A program made the position numbers and the translations under genes. Of a DNA stretch of 64,000 nt, positions 53,174 through 63,584 are shown one piece after another (position 1 is the stretch's first letter; every line of letters begins with the position of its first letter). Source of the DNA: Paralithodes platypus (taxonomy: Eukaryota > Arthropoda > Malacostraca > Decapoda > Lithodidae); the NCBI GenBank assembly GCA_032716605.1, contig CM064572.1, forward strand, positions 36,808,813 through 36,872,812, written 5' to 3'. The notes beneath the pieces were generated by a model. It was not told the DNA's origin and searched no databases. It was given only the letters and a program-made list of their open reading frames with translations.

Positions 53174-55717
53174 ATGCCTCAACTAATTAATGACGAAGAT
53201 GCTCGAGTTTTCATAGAATCAGAACCCACAGCCCCTGATATTGACTGTCTGTCAAAATCCGAACTGAAAGTGCTTGCCTCACATCTCCTGTTAACTGTCT
53301 CAAACATGTCTAAAGTAGAGGTGGCTCAGACCATAAAAACCCACCTGTTCCCTGTAGAAGGCGGGGAGGGAGACGGAGCAGTTGGTGGGATCCCGAGTAA
53401 ACCTAGTCAACTTGATGTACAATTGCCACCTGGTTTGACCGGTGATCAAATATTCGAACTAGAACTAGCCAGAATGAAAATAAATGCTGAAGCCAGAGCA
53501 ACGACCGAACAATGTGAATATCAATATCGTATAGCTCAACTAAATGTCAATACAAATGCTCCCGTAATTGCTCCCCCTCTGGGATTGACTATGACTAGTG
53601 TCATTCCACCTTTCACTGAGGATAATGTGCAGGATTTCTTTGTTTTGTTTGAGGAAGTTGCTGGAGGTATGAAGTGGACAAGAGATCAATGGCCTTTTAT
53701 GTTACAAACCGTTTTGACAGGGCAGGCTCGAGCCACGTATTTGTCAGAAGTAGCAGAAGTTAGGCAGGATTATGACAATCTCAAAGAAGCTATCCTAAAA
53801 TCCTATCAATTGCAGCCTGAGGCTTACAGGCAATCTTTCCGTAAAAACCAGAGGAAAGTAGAAGAAACCCATAAGGTATTTACCAGGACCAGGACTAAAA
53901 CTTTCAATCATTGGGTCAAGAATAAGAAAGTCACAAGCTACAACGATCTGAAGGAGTTGGTCCTGTTAGAAAATTTCCTATGGAAAATTGATTCTTCTGT
54001 ATCCTATCATTTAAAGGGGAAAAAGGTAGATTGTCTTTCCGATGCCGCTGACATGGCTGACACATACGTGCTCAACAACAAATTTCGTGGAAAGAAGCCC
54101 TACGATAATTCTAGTTCTAATTTTAAGTATCCCAATCACAAATCTGACAGACCCAGTCACAAGCCTATAACGTCTTCCCCAGCTAGCCAAAATAGAATTG
54201 TTCCCCCAACTAAAAATGCGACTCAGGGCAATGGTAACAGAGGTGGGCCCCAAAGTAATAGTAATGCTCAAAGAGGGAACTTTCCCGTATCCCCTAAAGT
54301 ATGTACTTTTTGTGGCAAGAGAGGCCACCTAGCTTATCAGTGCTGGGCCAAGGAGAGAACAGAGAGATCGGGGCAGACAGTTGCCGCCGTATCTCAAACT
54401 CCATATGTGCCTTTAATGCAAGACTCCCGACAGAAGGAGTACCTAGCACCAAAAGATCCTTTAATGCAGGACTCCCGACAGAAGGAGTACCTAGCAGCTA
54501 ACGTAAATCATCTAGACAGGGGTGTAGTAGCATGTGTGGTGCAACCCACTAGGGTTAAGCCAATAATAATTTCACCATCAGTGCAGGACAGTTACCGTCC
54601 CTTTATTTCATCTGGCAACGTGAGATTAAATGGTTGTATGCATGAGGTAAAAATTCTGAGAGACACAGGTTCTAATAGCACCCTCATGGTGAATCCTTAC
54701 ACTGAGTGCCGACCTGGCGAACCAGTTGTAATGAGAGGTGCTGGAGGCCAATTTTATGCATACTTGGTAAAAGGCGAAATTGAATGTGAGTTACTACAGG
54801 GTGAGGCCACCATAGCTTTGTGTAGGTCCCAAGATATCCCTGTGCCTGGGTTAACACTCCTTTTGGGGAATGATATAGCAGGTGAGAAGGTCCGACCAGA
54901 CCCCATTTTGTCACTTTCCCCTGTTAACGAGCCACTAACCGGTGAGCTCGAAAAGGAGATGCCAACAGTTTTCCCTGTGTGTGGTGTCACACGTTCAATG
55001 TCTCAAGTAGCAGTTCCCTCAGACAGAAATGTACCGAATGTAAGAGTTGATGAAAGGAATGATGAGAGTGTGAATGACGCTCCAACTGTGCCTGATGATG
55101 TGACTGAGGTGGATTTATCTGACACCTTTATGGCTCATCTTGACCCTAACCATGACCATGAAACCCCTCCAAATTGTCCTAGTGGCCTGGTAGAGCTACA
55201 GAGAGATGATAGTGAATGCAAGGAGTTAGCTACCAGGTCCGTGAGTGAAGAGGAATGTGAGAAGGAGGGTGGTGAATGTTTCTACCTCAAAGGAGGAGTA
55301 TTGTGGCGTAGATGGAGACAGCCACACAGACCAATCAATGACGGGGCTTGGGACGTCCATCAAGTAGTAGTCCCCAAACCTTGTCGTAGAGATATCATGG
55401 AAATGGCACATTGTATACCATTGGCAGGACACCTAGGTGTGAGAAAAACTCTAGACAGAATCAGAGCCCACTTTTACTGGCCAGGAATGCGTGCAGATGT
55501 AGTGGAGTTTTGTAGAGTGTGTCACACTTGCCAGATGACAGGAAAACCCAATCAGAAGGTGCCTGTACATCCTCTGGTGCCATTGCCCGTCTTCGAGAAT
55601 CCTTTTACTCGGGTGGTAGTGGACATTGTAGGCCCATTGCCTAAAACTTCCCAAGGTAACAATTATTTATTAACTATAATGGACATGGCAACTCGCTACC
55701 CAGAGGCTATACCCTGA
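53174..55717 (+). CDS. Gag-protease-integrase polyprotein, N-terminal part
   Basis: 847 codons from an ATG 89 bp after the 5' LTR. Residues about 130-300 form the capsid; YRQSFRKNQRKVEET followed by DLKELVLLENFL and DAADMADTYVL resembles the SCAN domain, which is thought to derive from gag of Gmr1-like elements. A CCHC knuckle (CTFCGKRGHLAYQC) lies at about 377-390, then a duplicated 16-residue unit (LMQDSRQKEYLA twice). The protease active site is LRDTGSNSTLMVN (about 497). The integrase HHCC finger is HCIPLAGHLGVRKT with CRVCHTC (about 742-785), and the core starts VVVDIVGPLP (first catalytic D). A TGA at 55715-55717 stops it early. No RT or RNase H lies between protease and integrase. Confidence 0.85.
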   Translation: MPQLINDEDARVFIESEPTAPDIDCLSKSELKVLASHLLLTVSNMSKVEVAQTIKTHLFPVEGGEGDGAVGGIPSKPSQLDVQLPPGLTGDQIFELELARMKINAEARATTEQCEYQYRIAQLNVNTNAPVIAPPLGLTMTSVIPPFTEDNVQDFFVLFEEVAGGMKWTRDQWPFMLQTVLTGQARATYLSEVAEVRQDYDNLKEAILKSYQLQPEAYRQSFRKNQRKVEETHKVFTRTRTKTFNHWVKNKKVTSYNDLKELVLLENFLWKIDSSVSYHLKGKKVDCLSDAADMADTYVLNNKFRGKKPYDNSSSNFKYPNHKSDRPSHKPITSSPASQNRIVPPTKNATQGNGNRGGPQSNSNAQRGNFPVSPKVCTFCGKRGHLAYQCWAKERTERSGQTVAAVSQTPYVPLMQDSRQKEYLAPKDPLMQDSRQKEYLAANVNHLDRGVVACVVQPTRVKPIIISPSVQDSYRPFISSGNVRLNGCMHEVKILRDTGSNSTLMVNPYTECRPGEPVVMRGAGGQFYAYLVKGEIECELLQGEATIALCRSQDIPVPGLTLLLGNDIAGEKVRPDPILSLSPVNEPLTGELEKEMPTVFPVCGVTRSMSQVAVPSDRNVPNVRVDERNDESVNDAPTVPDDVTEVDLSDTFMAHLDPNHDHETPPNCPSGLVELQRDDSECKELATRSVSEEECEKEGGECFYLKGGVLWRRWRQPHRPINDGAWDVHQVVVPKPCRRDIMEMAHCIPLAGHLGVRKTLDRIRAHFYWPGMRADVVEFCRVCHTCQMTGKPNQKVPVHPLVPLPVFENPFTRVVVDIVGPLPKTSQGNNYLLTIMDMATRYPEAIP

Positions 55718-57069
55718 AGGACTACCTCTGCTCCAACTGTCATCAAGGAACTGCTCAAATTCTTCACCAGAATGGGTTTCCCCCATGAGGTGCAAAGTGA
55801 TCAAGGAACTAATTTTACCTCTAACATTTTTCAGCAGTACATTTTTCATTTTTCAGCAGTACATTTTTCATTTTTCAGAAGGAGTTGGGTATCGAGCATG
55901 TTAAGTATAGCACCTACCACCCAGAGAGTCAAGGGGTTCTCGAACGATATCACCAGACATTAAAGGGAATGTTACGTAAGTATTGTACAGAGACCGGAGT
56001 TGAGTGGGATAAGGGAGTACCTTTTCTTTGATTTGCTACTTGTGAGGTTCCAACTGAATCCCTGGGTTTTTCCCCTAATGAGCTAGTTTTCGGTCACCAG
56101 GTAAGAGGTCCTTTGCAACTATTGCAGTATAGCCTAGTTGGCCAGGAGGGGAACCAAAACCTCCTCAAGTATGTTTCAGATTTCAAAACCCGGCTGAGAT
56201 CCTCATGTGAGTTTGCCGCTCAAAACTTGACAGTGGCTAAAAGCTCCATGAAGAACTGGTATGACAGAAAAGCCTGTGAGAGGGAGTTTCAGCCCGGTGA
56301 TGAGGTTTTGGTCCTGCTCCCCCTTTTTGGCTAACCTTTATCTGCCAAGTTCAGGGGCCCATATAAGATCATTCGGAGGGTGAGCATTACCGATTATCTA
56401 GTAACTACCCCAGACAGGAGAAACCCCACACAAGTATTCCATATAAATATATTGAAACCCTACCATAGGTCCCCTGATGCCTCTCCTCCAGATTCTCCCA
56501 CTGTGGCAGTGAATGTCAGGCCCTGTGGACAGCCTGGTGCGGACGAAGTCTTCAGTTCTCTTACTGACCCGCAACAGACTGTTCCAGAGCCTGAAGGTAT
56601 CCATGCAGACTTTGACTTGTCATGTAGCCTATCCAACTTTCAGTATAATTCAGTAGCTTGGGGGGAATTACCATCTAAACTATGTCATCTTCCCTCTGAT
56701 CAAGCGAACCAACTAATCTCTGTTTTATCTCAGTCTCCCAGTATGTTCCGTGATACTCCAGGGCTCACTTCTTTGGCCGTGCACGACATCGACGTAGGGG
56801 ATGCAACTCCCATTAAACTATCCCCCTACCGTGTCTCACCACAACGCAGGAGTATACTGCAGGTCGAGCTTGACTTCATGTTTTCAAACCAGCTGATCAC
56901 AAGGGCCTTAAGCCAGTGGAGTAGTCCAGTCATACTTGTGCCAAATCCAGACGGGAGCCATAGGTTTTGTAGGGACTATAGGCAAGTTAATGCTGTCACA
57001 AAGAACGATACCTACCCACTGCCACGGATCAAAGATTGCATTTACCAGGTTGGCCTCATACAGCAGTAA
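55718..57069 (+). pseudogene. Integrase remainder and N-terminal reverse transcriptase, broken
   Basis: Integrase continues in the same frame after the TGA (QSDQGTNFTS, second catalytic D). A tandem duplication of 22-24 bp (about 55833-55880) and a frameshift follow, then YHPESQGVLERYHQTLKG (catalytic E). A TGA (56030) and a TAA (56332-56334) interrupt the rest. The GPY/F module is AKFRGPYKIIRR. The frame then runs without break into the RT: PYRVSPQRR, WSSPVILVPNPDGSHRFC, DYRQVNAVT and YPLPRIKDCI, ending at 57069 before the catalytic aspartates. Confidence 0.8.
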
Positions 57070-57071
57070 GT

Positions 57072-57558
57072 TTAACCCCTAACTAGCGGCGCGCAACATA
57101 AGTCGAGTATAATATATTTGGACTATCTGGCGGCGCGCGACATAGGTCGTGTGGCAATTTCAGCACGTAATGTTGCTGAGAGAGAGAGACAAGTGGTGGC
57201 AGGAGAGTAGCGAGCGTATGACTGCTCCAGACCACCGCGGCGAACCTACTGACACGAATCCCACCTCCTCCCTCCCTCTCTCACTCGCTACATACTGAAT
57301 TGTATGGGAAAGTACCGAATTACATGCTTTTTGCACTCGTGTTGCGCGGTTGTTGCAAGAAAACTAGCCGTCATAAAAGGATCGTTGTGGTGTCATTGGA
57401 AAGCTCTGTTTATGCCCTTTCAGGGATAGATACTTGTTTTACGCTCTGGGTCTTATTTAGGCATGAAAATGATCACATAAACAGTCATATTTTGGCTAAA
57501 AACACCCCGCTGGGCGGTACATATAAATAGACCGCCTAGCCCGCCAATAAGGTGTTAA
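57072..57558 (-). mobile_element. 480-bp TTAA element, AGCGGG family, copy 5
   Basis: TTAA at 57072-57075 and 57555-57558. Nearly identical to copies 1 and 2, in inverse orientation. Inserted just after the truncated RT frame. Confidence 0.93.
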
Positions 57559-57851
57559 TTTAATGAGAGGATTTTGGCAATTAGCTCTCCCTTGTAGCGA
57601 GGTAAATATCATGCTTTAGTAGTGCGCTGTCAAGCCTTCAGCTGTGAGATGCCTTGCAGTTCGATTAACGCTCCAGCTACGTTCCAGCTATGTTCTGATG
57701 TGGTACCTGGAGACGTTGCCTACTTCGGGTGATATCCTTATTATATCCTCATTATAATCTTGCTGTTGCCAATCTGGTGGTGAATCTATTTATTTATTAT
57801 GTTTAATATTATGTACTATACTCCTTAAACTCTTTTCTAGGGGGGGAGGTC
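57559..57851 (+). other. Internal remnant before the 3' LTR
   Basis: About 290 bp with no recognised frame, ending in CTCTTTTCTAGGGGGGGAGG, the polypurine tract. The rest of RT and all of RNase H are missing from this copy. Confidence 0.6.
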
Positions 57852-59264
57852 TGACGTACGGAGCCCTGTATGTTAATTTAAGAGTTAGAATTAGAGTTGA
57901 AGGAGTGCCAAACTACCCAAGCGGCGAAGCAGACCAGCGAGAGAACTAGCGAGTGGGAAACCAGCTCGTCCGCATACCAGCAAACAAGCCTTCACACCTG
58001 CGTGCGTCATAGGGGACCCTGCAAACTACTTCGATGACCCGACGCTATGACGTATGATCGACGCCAGGAGACCCCATTGGACCACGCACCTGCTATGCAA
58101 CTCGAGGAGCTGTGATAGGGGCGCGCACCATCAGCCGCCTCCTGATTCGTTCCTACACCATCATTGTTTAGTATATAAGACCCGAGTAGTGGGCATTCAA
58201 ATCAGTCTCATTTGGAGTTGGGGAAGGTGAACTTGCAGCTGGAGGAAGACAGGGTGAAGTATTATAATGGGATTGTGACTGTCAGTCAGATTATATAAGT
58301 GTGTGTTAAGTGTGTTCGGTGTAAACACTTACGTTATGTTGGTTAGTGAGATATGTGATTGGGAATTAACGTTAACGCTATTATTATGTACTTAACTAAT
58401 TGATTGGGAATTAACGTTAACGCTACTATTATGTACTTAACTATTTGATTGGGAATTAACGTTAACGCTACTATTATGTACTTCACTATTTGATTGGGAA
58501 TTAACGTTAACGCTATTATTATGTACTTAACTATTTTAGTTGACTGAATTGTGGACTAAAGCAATTCTTTAAGTAATTGGGTTATGATGAAAGTAATACT
58601 ATTGTTTTATATTAATACTTACGAGTTCTTTCATTTTCTTTGAATTAAGCTTACATTGCTTAACGGTGCTTAGTACGGTGATGCTATTGTCTCATATTAG
58701 TAATATCGCCTTAGACTAACATGGCTGTTTTAATGTTACTTCTAGTGATTTCCTAAGCTGAAGAAAATTCTTTTAGCTTCAAAATATTATGTTTGCTTTC
58801 ATATTATTTGAGTGAGACCTGAATCGAATCTATGAAGCGATCCTGTAACTTAATTTACTCATAATCAAACCTCAATGTTACGTGGTTAAGAAATACATTT
58901 AACTAATTATTAAATATATATCTAACTTTTTATGTGACTTTGATATTACTCCTGATGATAATAATAATATAATACTATTAACGTAAGACAAGAACCAAGA
59001 ATAATTACATTTAATATAAATAAAAGGACATATAATAAAACTAGCTATTCATTTAAAAAAGGGTAAGAGACAGAAATATTCTTACCTCAATATTTATCTT
59101 TCAAGACTTTTTATAGAATTAATAGTCCTTCCTTAGATATACTTCTTCGGTTCATAACCATAGCCTACTAAGCTTCGGATAAATAATAATTCTTTATAAA
59201 TACTACATGACTTCAATTAGTTTCAGTATTTTTCATAATTAAAGAGTATCAGTCAATAAAGGAG
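57852..59264 (+). repeat. 3' LTR of the Gmr1-like element, truncated
   Basis: It starts TGACGTACGGAGCCCTG and is very similar to 51514-52926 throughout, including the 45-bp tandem repeat and the TATA/TCAGTC promoter (58172-58207). It stops matching at 59264, four bases after AATAAA (59255-59260), so the last 160 bp of the LTR are missing. Confidence 0.85.
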
Positions 59265-59495
59265 ATAATACAGCCGGTTTCTAAACGGCTGGGCAGCCGA
59301 CGCGCGCGCGCACGTGGCTACTATGCAGAAGCTTCACAAAATAAATATATAAACAACAAATAAATAAATTAATTAAAATAAATCGGAATGTGTACTAGGG
59401 ATATTTTATGCATGTGTAAATACTTATTTACCTTAACTATCAGTCAACATCGATAAATAAATAAATACAAATGTACACCACTATTACCCTCGCTC

Positions 59496-59582
<87 letters not shown>

Positions 59583-60050
59583 GTGTGTGTGTATGTGTGT
59601 GTGCAGTAAAAGCTGTCTGATATACTAAGAAAGTTATATTAAATATTTAAACTGAAGAAAACAAATAATGGAAAACATACTTTTTATATTCGCAGTCGAT
59701 TTTACGATATCGATTATAAAAAGACGACTAATTAAAATTGATATGAAAGAAAAAACCTGCACGGCAATTTTATTTAGATTAGGAAGGGTACATGGAAGTC
59801 AAAGGGTTAATTGAGATATTCTGTATCCCTTTAATTCCCACAGATCCTTCATAAACTGTATACAATAATATAATAACGGCCAGAAGAAACTGTCAACATG
59901 CGTTCAAATCATTAAAGGGTTAATATCCATAATATATCAACCCTTTCTGTACCGGCGACGTCTTTTTAATGTATTGTGGCTACTACTAATCGATTGTATT
60001 CAGTTTATGAAGGACCTGTGGCAATTAACAGGTGTTCAAGTATATCTCTC
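59265..60050. repeat. Microsatellite and decayed GACGTC-family elements
   Basis: A (TC)n tract runs at 59498-59580, followed by GTGTGTGT. At 59765-59930 lies a decayed GACGTC-family copy that is the uninterrupted counterpart of 38700-39270. At 59937-60040 is the left arm of another (CCTTTCTGTACCGGCGACG). No gene. Confidence 0.7.
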
Positions 60051-60387
60051 TTAAGGGTGCCCACCTTTTTTTTTTTTTTTTTTCTCTCTCCCTCTAGTTT
60101 TGGGTTGTATCCATTCAGCCCCATTCAGCCTACTGGCAAGCAGTAGCGAGCCAGTATATTTAAATCAATGTTTTTTGACAGTAGGCTAAATTTGTACATT
60201 TTTCGATAGAAAAATGCCCCCAGCGAAGCCGGATATCTCCATACAATGCTGGCTCGCTATCGCTCGCCAGGAAGAAATCAACACCTAGATGGAGATAAAC
60301 GTCTTAAAACAGTAGGCTGAATGGGGCCGAATGGAAACAACCCAGAGAAAGAGAGAAAAGGAGAACAAAACAGGTCACCCCCCTTAA
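60051..60387. mobile_element. Foldback element, type 1, complete copy
   Basis: 337 bp with TTAA at 60051-60054 and 60384-60387. Edges TTAAGGGTGCCCACC and GGTCACCCCCCTTAA; arms and central hairpins as in 3934-4314. Very similar to the copy at 61284-61618. Confidence 0.88.
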
Positions 60388-60424
60388 CCCTTTTTACTAC
60401 CACATATCCTTCTCAAACTTGTCA

Positions 60425-60730
60425 AAATCATCTAAATATACAGTAGATAGAATAAAATTATCTAAATATACAGTAGATAGAATAAAATCATCTAAATATA
60501 CAGTAGATAGAATAAAATTATCTAAATATACAGTAGATAGAATAAAATTATCTAATAATACAGTAGATAGAATAAAATCATCTAAATATACAGTAGATAA
60601 AATAAAATTATCTAAATATACAGTAGATAGAATAAAATTATCTAAATATACAGTAGATAGAATAAAATTATCTAAATATACAGTAGATAGAATAAAATTA
60701 TCTAAATATACAGTAGATAGAATACAATTA
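60425..60730. repeat. Minisatellite, 30-bp unit, about 10 copies
   Basis: Unit ATCATCTAAATATACAGTAG followed by ATAGAATAAA, with A or C in the fourth position of ATTATC/ATCATC. It begins directly after CATATCCTTCTCAAACTTG, a GACGTC-family right arm, and the unit itself resembles that arm (AAAATCGTCTAAATATAGC). Frames stay open on both strands because of the period. Confidence 0.95.
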
Positions 60731-61002
60731 TTGATTTCTTCCTGGCGAGTGATAGCGAGCCAGCATTGTATGGAGAAATCCGGCTTCGCCAGAGACATAT
60801 TTCTATCGAAAAATTTACAAATTTAGCTTACTGTCAAAACAAATATATCTATATGCTGGCTCGCTGCCACTCGCCAGGAAAATATTGACACCTGGATGGG
60901 GGTAAACGTCTTAAAACACTAGGCTGAATGGGGCCGAATGGATACAAACCAAAGAGAGAGAGAGAGAGAAAGATAAAAAAAAACCGAGGTGGGCTCCCTT
61001 AA
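60731..61002. mobile_element. Foldback element, type 1, left end truncated
   Basis: It starts inside the element (CTTCCTGGCGAGTGATAGCG) and ends GGTGGGCTCCCTTAA (TTAA 60999-61002). Confidence 0.8.
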
Positions 61003-61283
61003 TTTCTCCCTATCTGAAATCGGGCCAGTAATACGATTAGTTGAAGGTAATTACCCTCTCTTTACCCGAACGAGTATTATATTTTACGAACCGGGATTTT
61101 TTTTATTTGGCTTGCCTCCTGTTCGTTCTTTAATATTTTGGATCCTTCATTCGTATTTTATTTTTCATCCAGCATTTTTTTGTTCTTTTTAACATTTTTT
61201 CCTATAATATTTTCTTATTTCATTTGGCTTTACTCAGTTCGTTCTTTCATATTATGGATCTTCTGTTTATATGTTTATCTCTC

Positions 61284-61618
61284 TTAAGGGTGCCCAATTT
61301 TTTTTTTTTTTTTTCTCTCTCCCTCTAGTTTTGGGTTGTATCCATTCAGCCCCATTCAGCCTACTGGCAAGCGGTAGCGAGCCAGTATATTTAAATCAAT
61401 GTTTTTTTACAGTAGGCTAAATTTGTACATTTTTCGATAGAAAAATGCCCCCAGCGAAGCCGGATATCTCCATACAATGCTGGCTCGCTATCGCTCGCCA
61501 GGAAGAAATCGACACCTAGATGGAGATAAACGTCTTAAAACAGTAGGCTGAATGGGGCCGAATGGAAACAACCCAGAGAAAGAGAGAAAAGGAGAAAAAA
61601 ACAGGTCACCCCCGTTAA
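61284..61618. mobile_element. Foldback element, type 1, complete copy
   Basis: 335 bp with TTAA at 61284-61287 and 61615-61618. Almost identical to 60051-60387, including the preceding TATCTCTC, which suggests that a larger block was duplicated. Confidence 0.88.
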
Positions 61619-61654
61619 CCCTTTTTACTACCACATATCCTTCTCAAACTTGTC

Positions 61655-61965
61655 ATGTATAGAATAAATTATCTAAATACAGTAGATAGAATAAAATCAT
61701 CTAAATATACAGTAGATAAAATTATCTAATACAGTAGATAGAATAAAATTATCTAAATATACAGTAGATAGAATAAAATTATCTAAATATACAGTAGATA
61801 GAATAAAATTATCTAAATATACAGTAGATAGAATAAAATCATTTAATATACAGTAGATAGAATAAAATTATCTATATATACAGTAGATAGAATAAAATTA
61901 TCTAAATATACAGTAGATAGAATAAAATTATCTAAATATACAGTAGATAGAATAAAATTAAAAGA
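61655..61965. repeat. Minisatellite, 30-bp unit, second array
   Basis: Same unit as 60425-60730 in the same position relative to the foldback element, with more variation in length (several units lack 5-8 bp, for example AATTATCTAAATACAGTAG). Confidence 0.95.
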
Positions 61966-62007
61966 CGTACTAATATATAAATGCAATAGCCAATACGAGA
62001 AAGACAT

Positions 62008-63345
62008 TTTTTTTTTTTTTTTTTTTTTAAGAGACAATGAACGGAGGAAGGAAAAACACAGATAAAACAAAAAGGTCCATGTGCCTAAAGGCATCCTCCA
62101 TTCATAAAATGTTTGTAACAACTGGATTTAAACATTTGTAGATTGTAAGTTTGTGGAAAGCAATTCGAGGGAAGTGAATTCCAAAGAGTAGTAGCTCTGG
62201 GGATAACTGAATTCTGATAAGCAGAAGTTCTGCATTGTGGAGGAGAAAGTATAAATTCATGGGCGCTCTCAGCTGCCCTAGTTCTACGGGGAAAGATGTG
62301 TAGAGGCGGCACAATTGAAGCAAGTTCCTCGGAACAATTGCTGTGAAAATATCTGTAGAATAATGCAAGGGATGCAACGTTTCTTCGTATGGATAATGTA
62401 GGAAGGTCCTGTGTAATTGCAGGGTTATTGATTAATCTAATAGCTTTATTTTGAATTTTGTCCAACTGCCTCAATGCAACCACTCCACTTCCACCCCACA
62501 GAGTGTGAACAGTAATCCATCTGAGAACGCACATGACTTTTATATATCACGGCCAACTGCTCGTCAGTGAAGAATTCTCGAACTCTGTACAGGAGTCCCC
62601 GTTTTTTAGAGGCATTCTTAGCAATGCTTCTAACATAATGTGTCCAGCTCAAGTTAGTAGTTTAATGTTACACCGAGGATGTCAATACTAGGGGTGGGAA
62701 TATTTACATCATTAAAAAATATATGGAGTCAGTGAGATTCTGTCGGTTAGAAAATTGAATGTACTTGGTTTTCTGTGCATTAAAGGAAACTAGATTCTTT
62801 TGTCCCCATCCATTAATTCTAGAAAGGTCCTGGTTCAGAGAAATTGCAGTGTTTATTTTTGAATTTATAAGATCGGGTTGGGTGACAGAATTGGTAAATG
62901 TGAAGGAACTGTGGAGTGTTTGAGTCATCTGCGTAGGAATGTATTGGATTATGAGTGGTAGATATGAGATCATTGATATGAATGAGGAACAGAATTGGGG
63001 CCAAAACTGATCCCTGGGAACACCAGCATTTATTGAGTGAAATTGAGAATAAAGGCCATCTACCATTACACGTATTTTTCTGTTATGAAGATAAGAAGAA
63101 ATTAGTGGAACTAATGATGCAAGGCCGTAGTGTGACATCTTCGACAATAAGGATTGATGCCAGACTCTATCAAATGCCTTTGATATATCCAGTGCTATTG
63201 TATGTGTTTCACCATGTTGGTCTGTAGCTTGGTTGATTTGATGCGTAAGAAGGCAAAGATGTCTGCAGTTGATCGACATCGTCTAAAACCATATTGCCTA
63301 TCACTGATTAATTTATTATTCTCAAGATGCTTAATTATGTGATTA
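62008..63345 (-). pseudogene. 5'-truncated LINE, jockey/CR1-like, with poly(A)
   Basis: Minus strand. The RT domain begins LISDRQYGFRRCRSTADI, then ALDISKAFDRVWHQSLLSKM (catalytic D), SYLHNRKIRVMVDG, a frameshift near 63005 at the GVP box, then APILFLIHINDL, HSYADDSNT (catalytic DD), GWGQKNLVSFNAQKTKYI, and after another break SWTHYVRSIAKNASKKRGLL, LDKIQNKAIRLI and a typical C-terminal stretch (PRATTLWNSLPSNCF). The frame ends at 62085, and a 3' UTR of about 60 bp leads to a poly(A) of 22 (62008-62029 as T on the plus strand). The 5' part is missing from about 63345. Confidence 0.85.
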
Positions 63346-63370
63346 TTTAATATAATTTAATACATGTTTA

Positions 63371-63584
63371 TTAACCCCTTCTGTACCAGCGACGTCTTTT
63401 TAATTATACTCTATCAATATGTAAAGGATTTCATGCAGTTTAAGAAGAATCTGTGGTAGCAAAAAGGGTTTAGTCAGACAGTTCGAAACCTGTTAATTGC
63501 TGGAGGCCCTTTTGAAACTGAATACAATCGTCATATAGTAGCCAGATTCAAACAAATTAGACGTCATCGTGCTGAAGGGGTTAA
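63371..63584. mobile_element. Short TTAA element, GACGTC family
   Basis: TTAA at 63371-63374 and 63581-63584. Ends TTAACCCCTTCTGTACCAGC and CGTGCTGAAGGGGTTAA. 214 bp, no coding capacity. Confidence 0.88.

Larger units (their letters stand above)
51514..59264 (+). mobile_element. Gypsy-type element with Gmr1-like order (gag-PR-IN-RT)
   Basis: 5' LTR 51514-53085 and 3' LTR 57852-59264 (truncated). Internal order on the plus strand is gag with SCAN-like capsid, CCHC knuckle, protease, HHCC/DDE integrase with GPY/F module, then the N-terminal part of reverse transcriptase. RT after integrase is the order of Gmr1-type Ty3/gypsy elements rather than the usual gypsy order. The RT is cut before its catalytic box, and a 480-bp TTAA element sits at 57072-57558. 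A polypurine tract GGGGGGGAGG precedes the 3' LTR. Confidence 0.85.

Noticed and set aside
60397..60826. Open frames on both strands over the 30-bp array, and an array that might suggest CRISPR
   Set aside because: Units are directly contiguous with no unique spacers, and both strands are open only because the unit is a multiple of three. This is tandem satellite DNA in a eukaryotic context.
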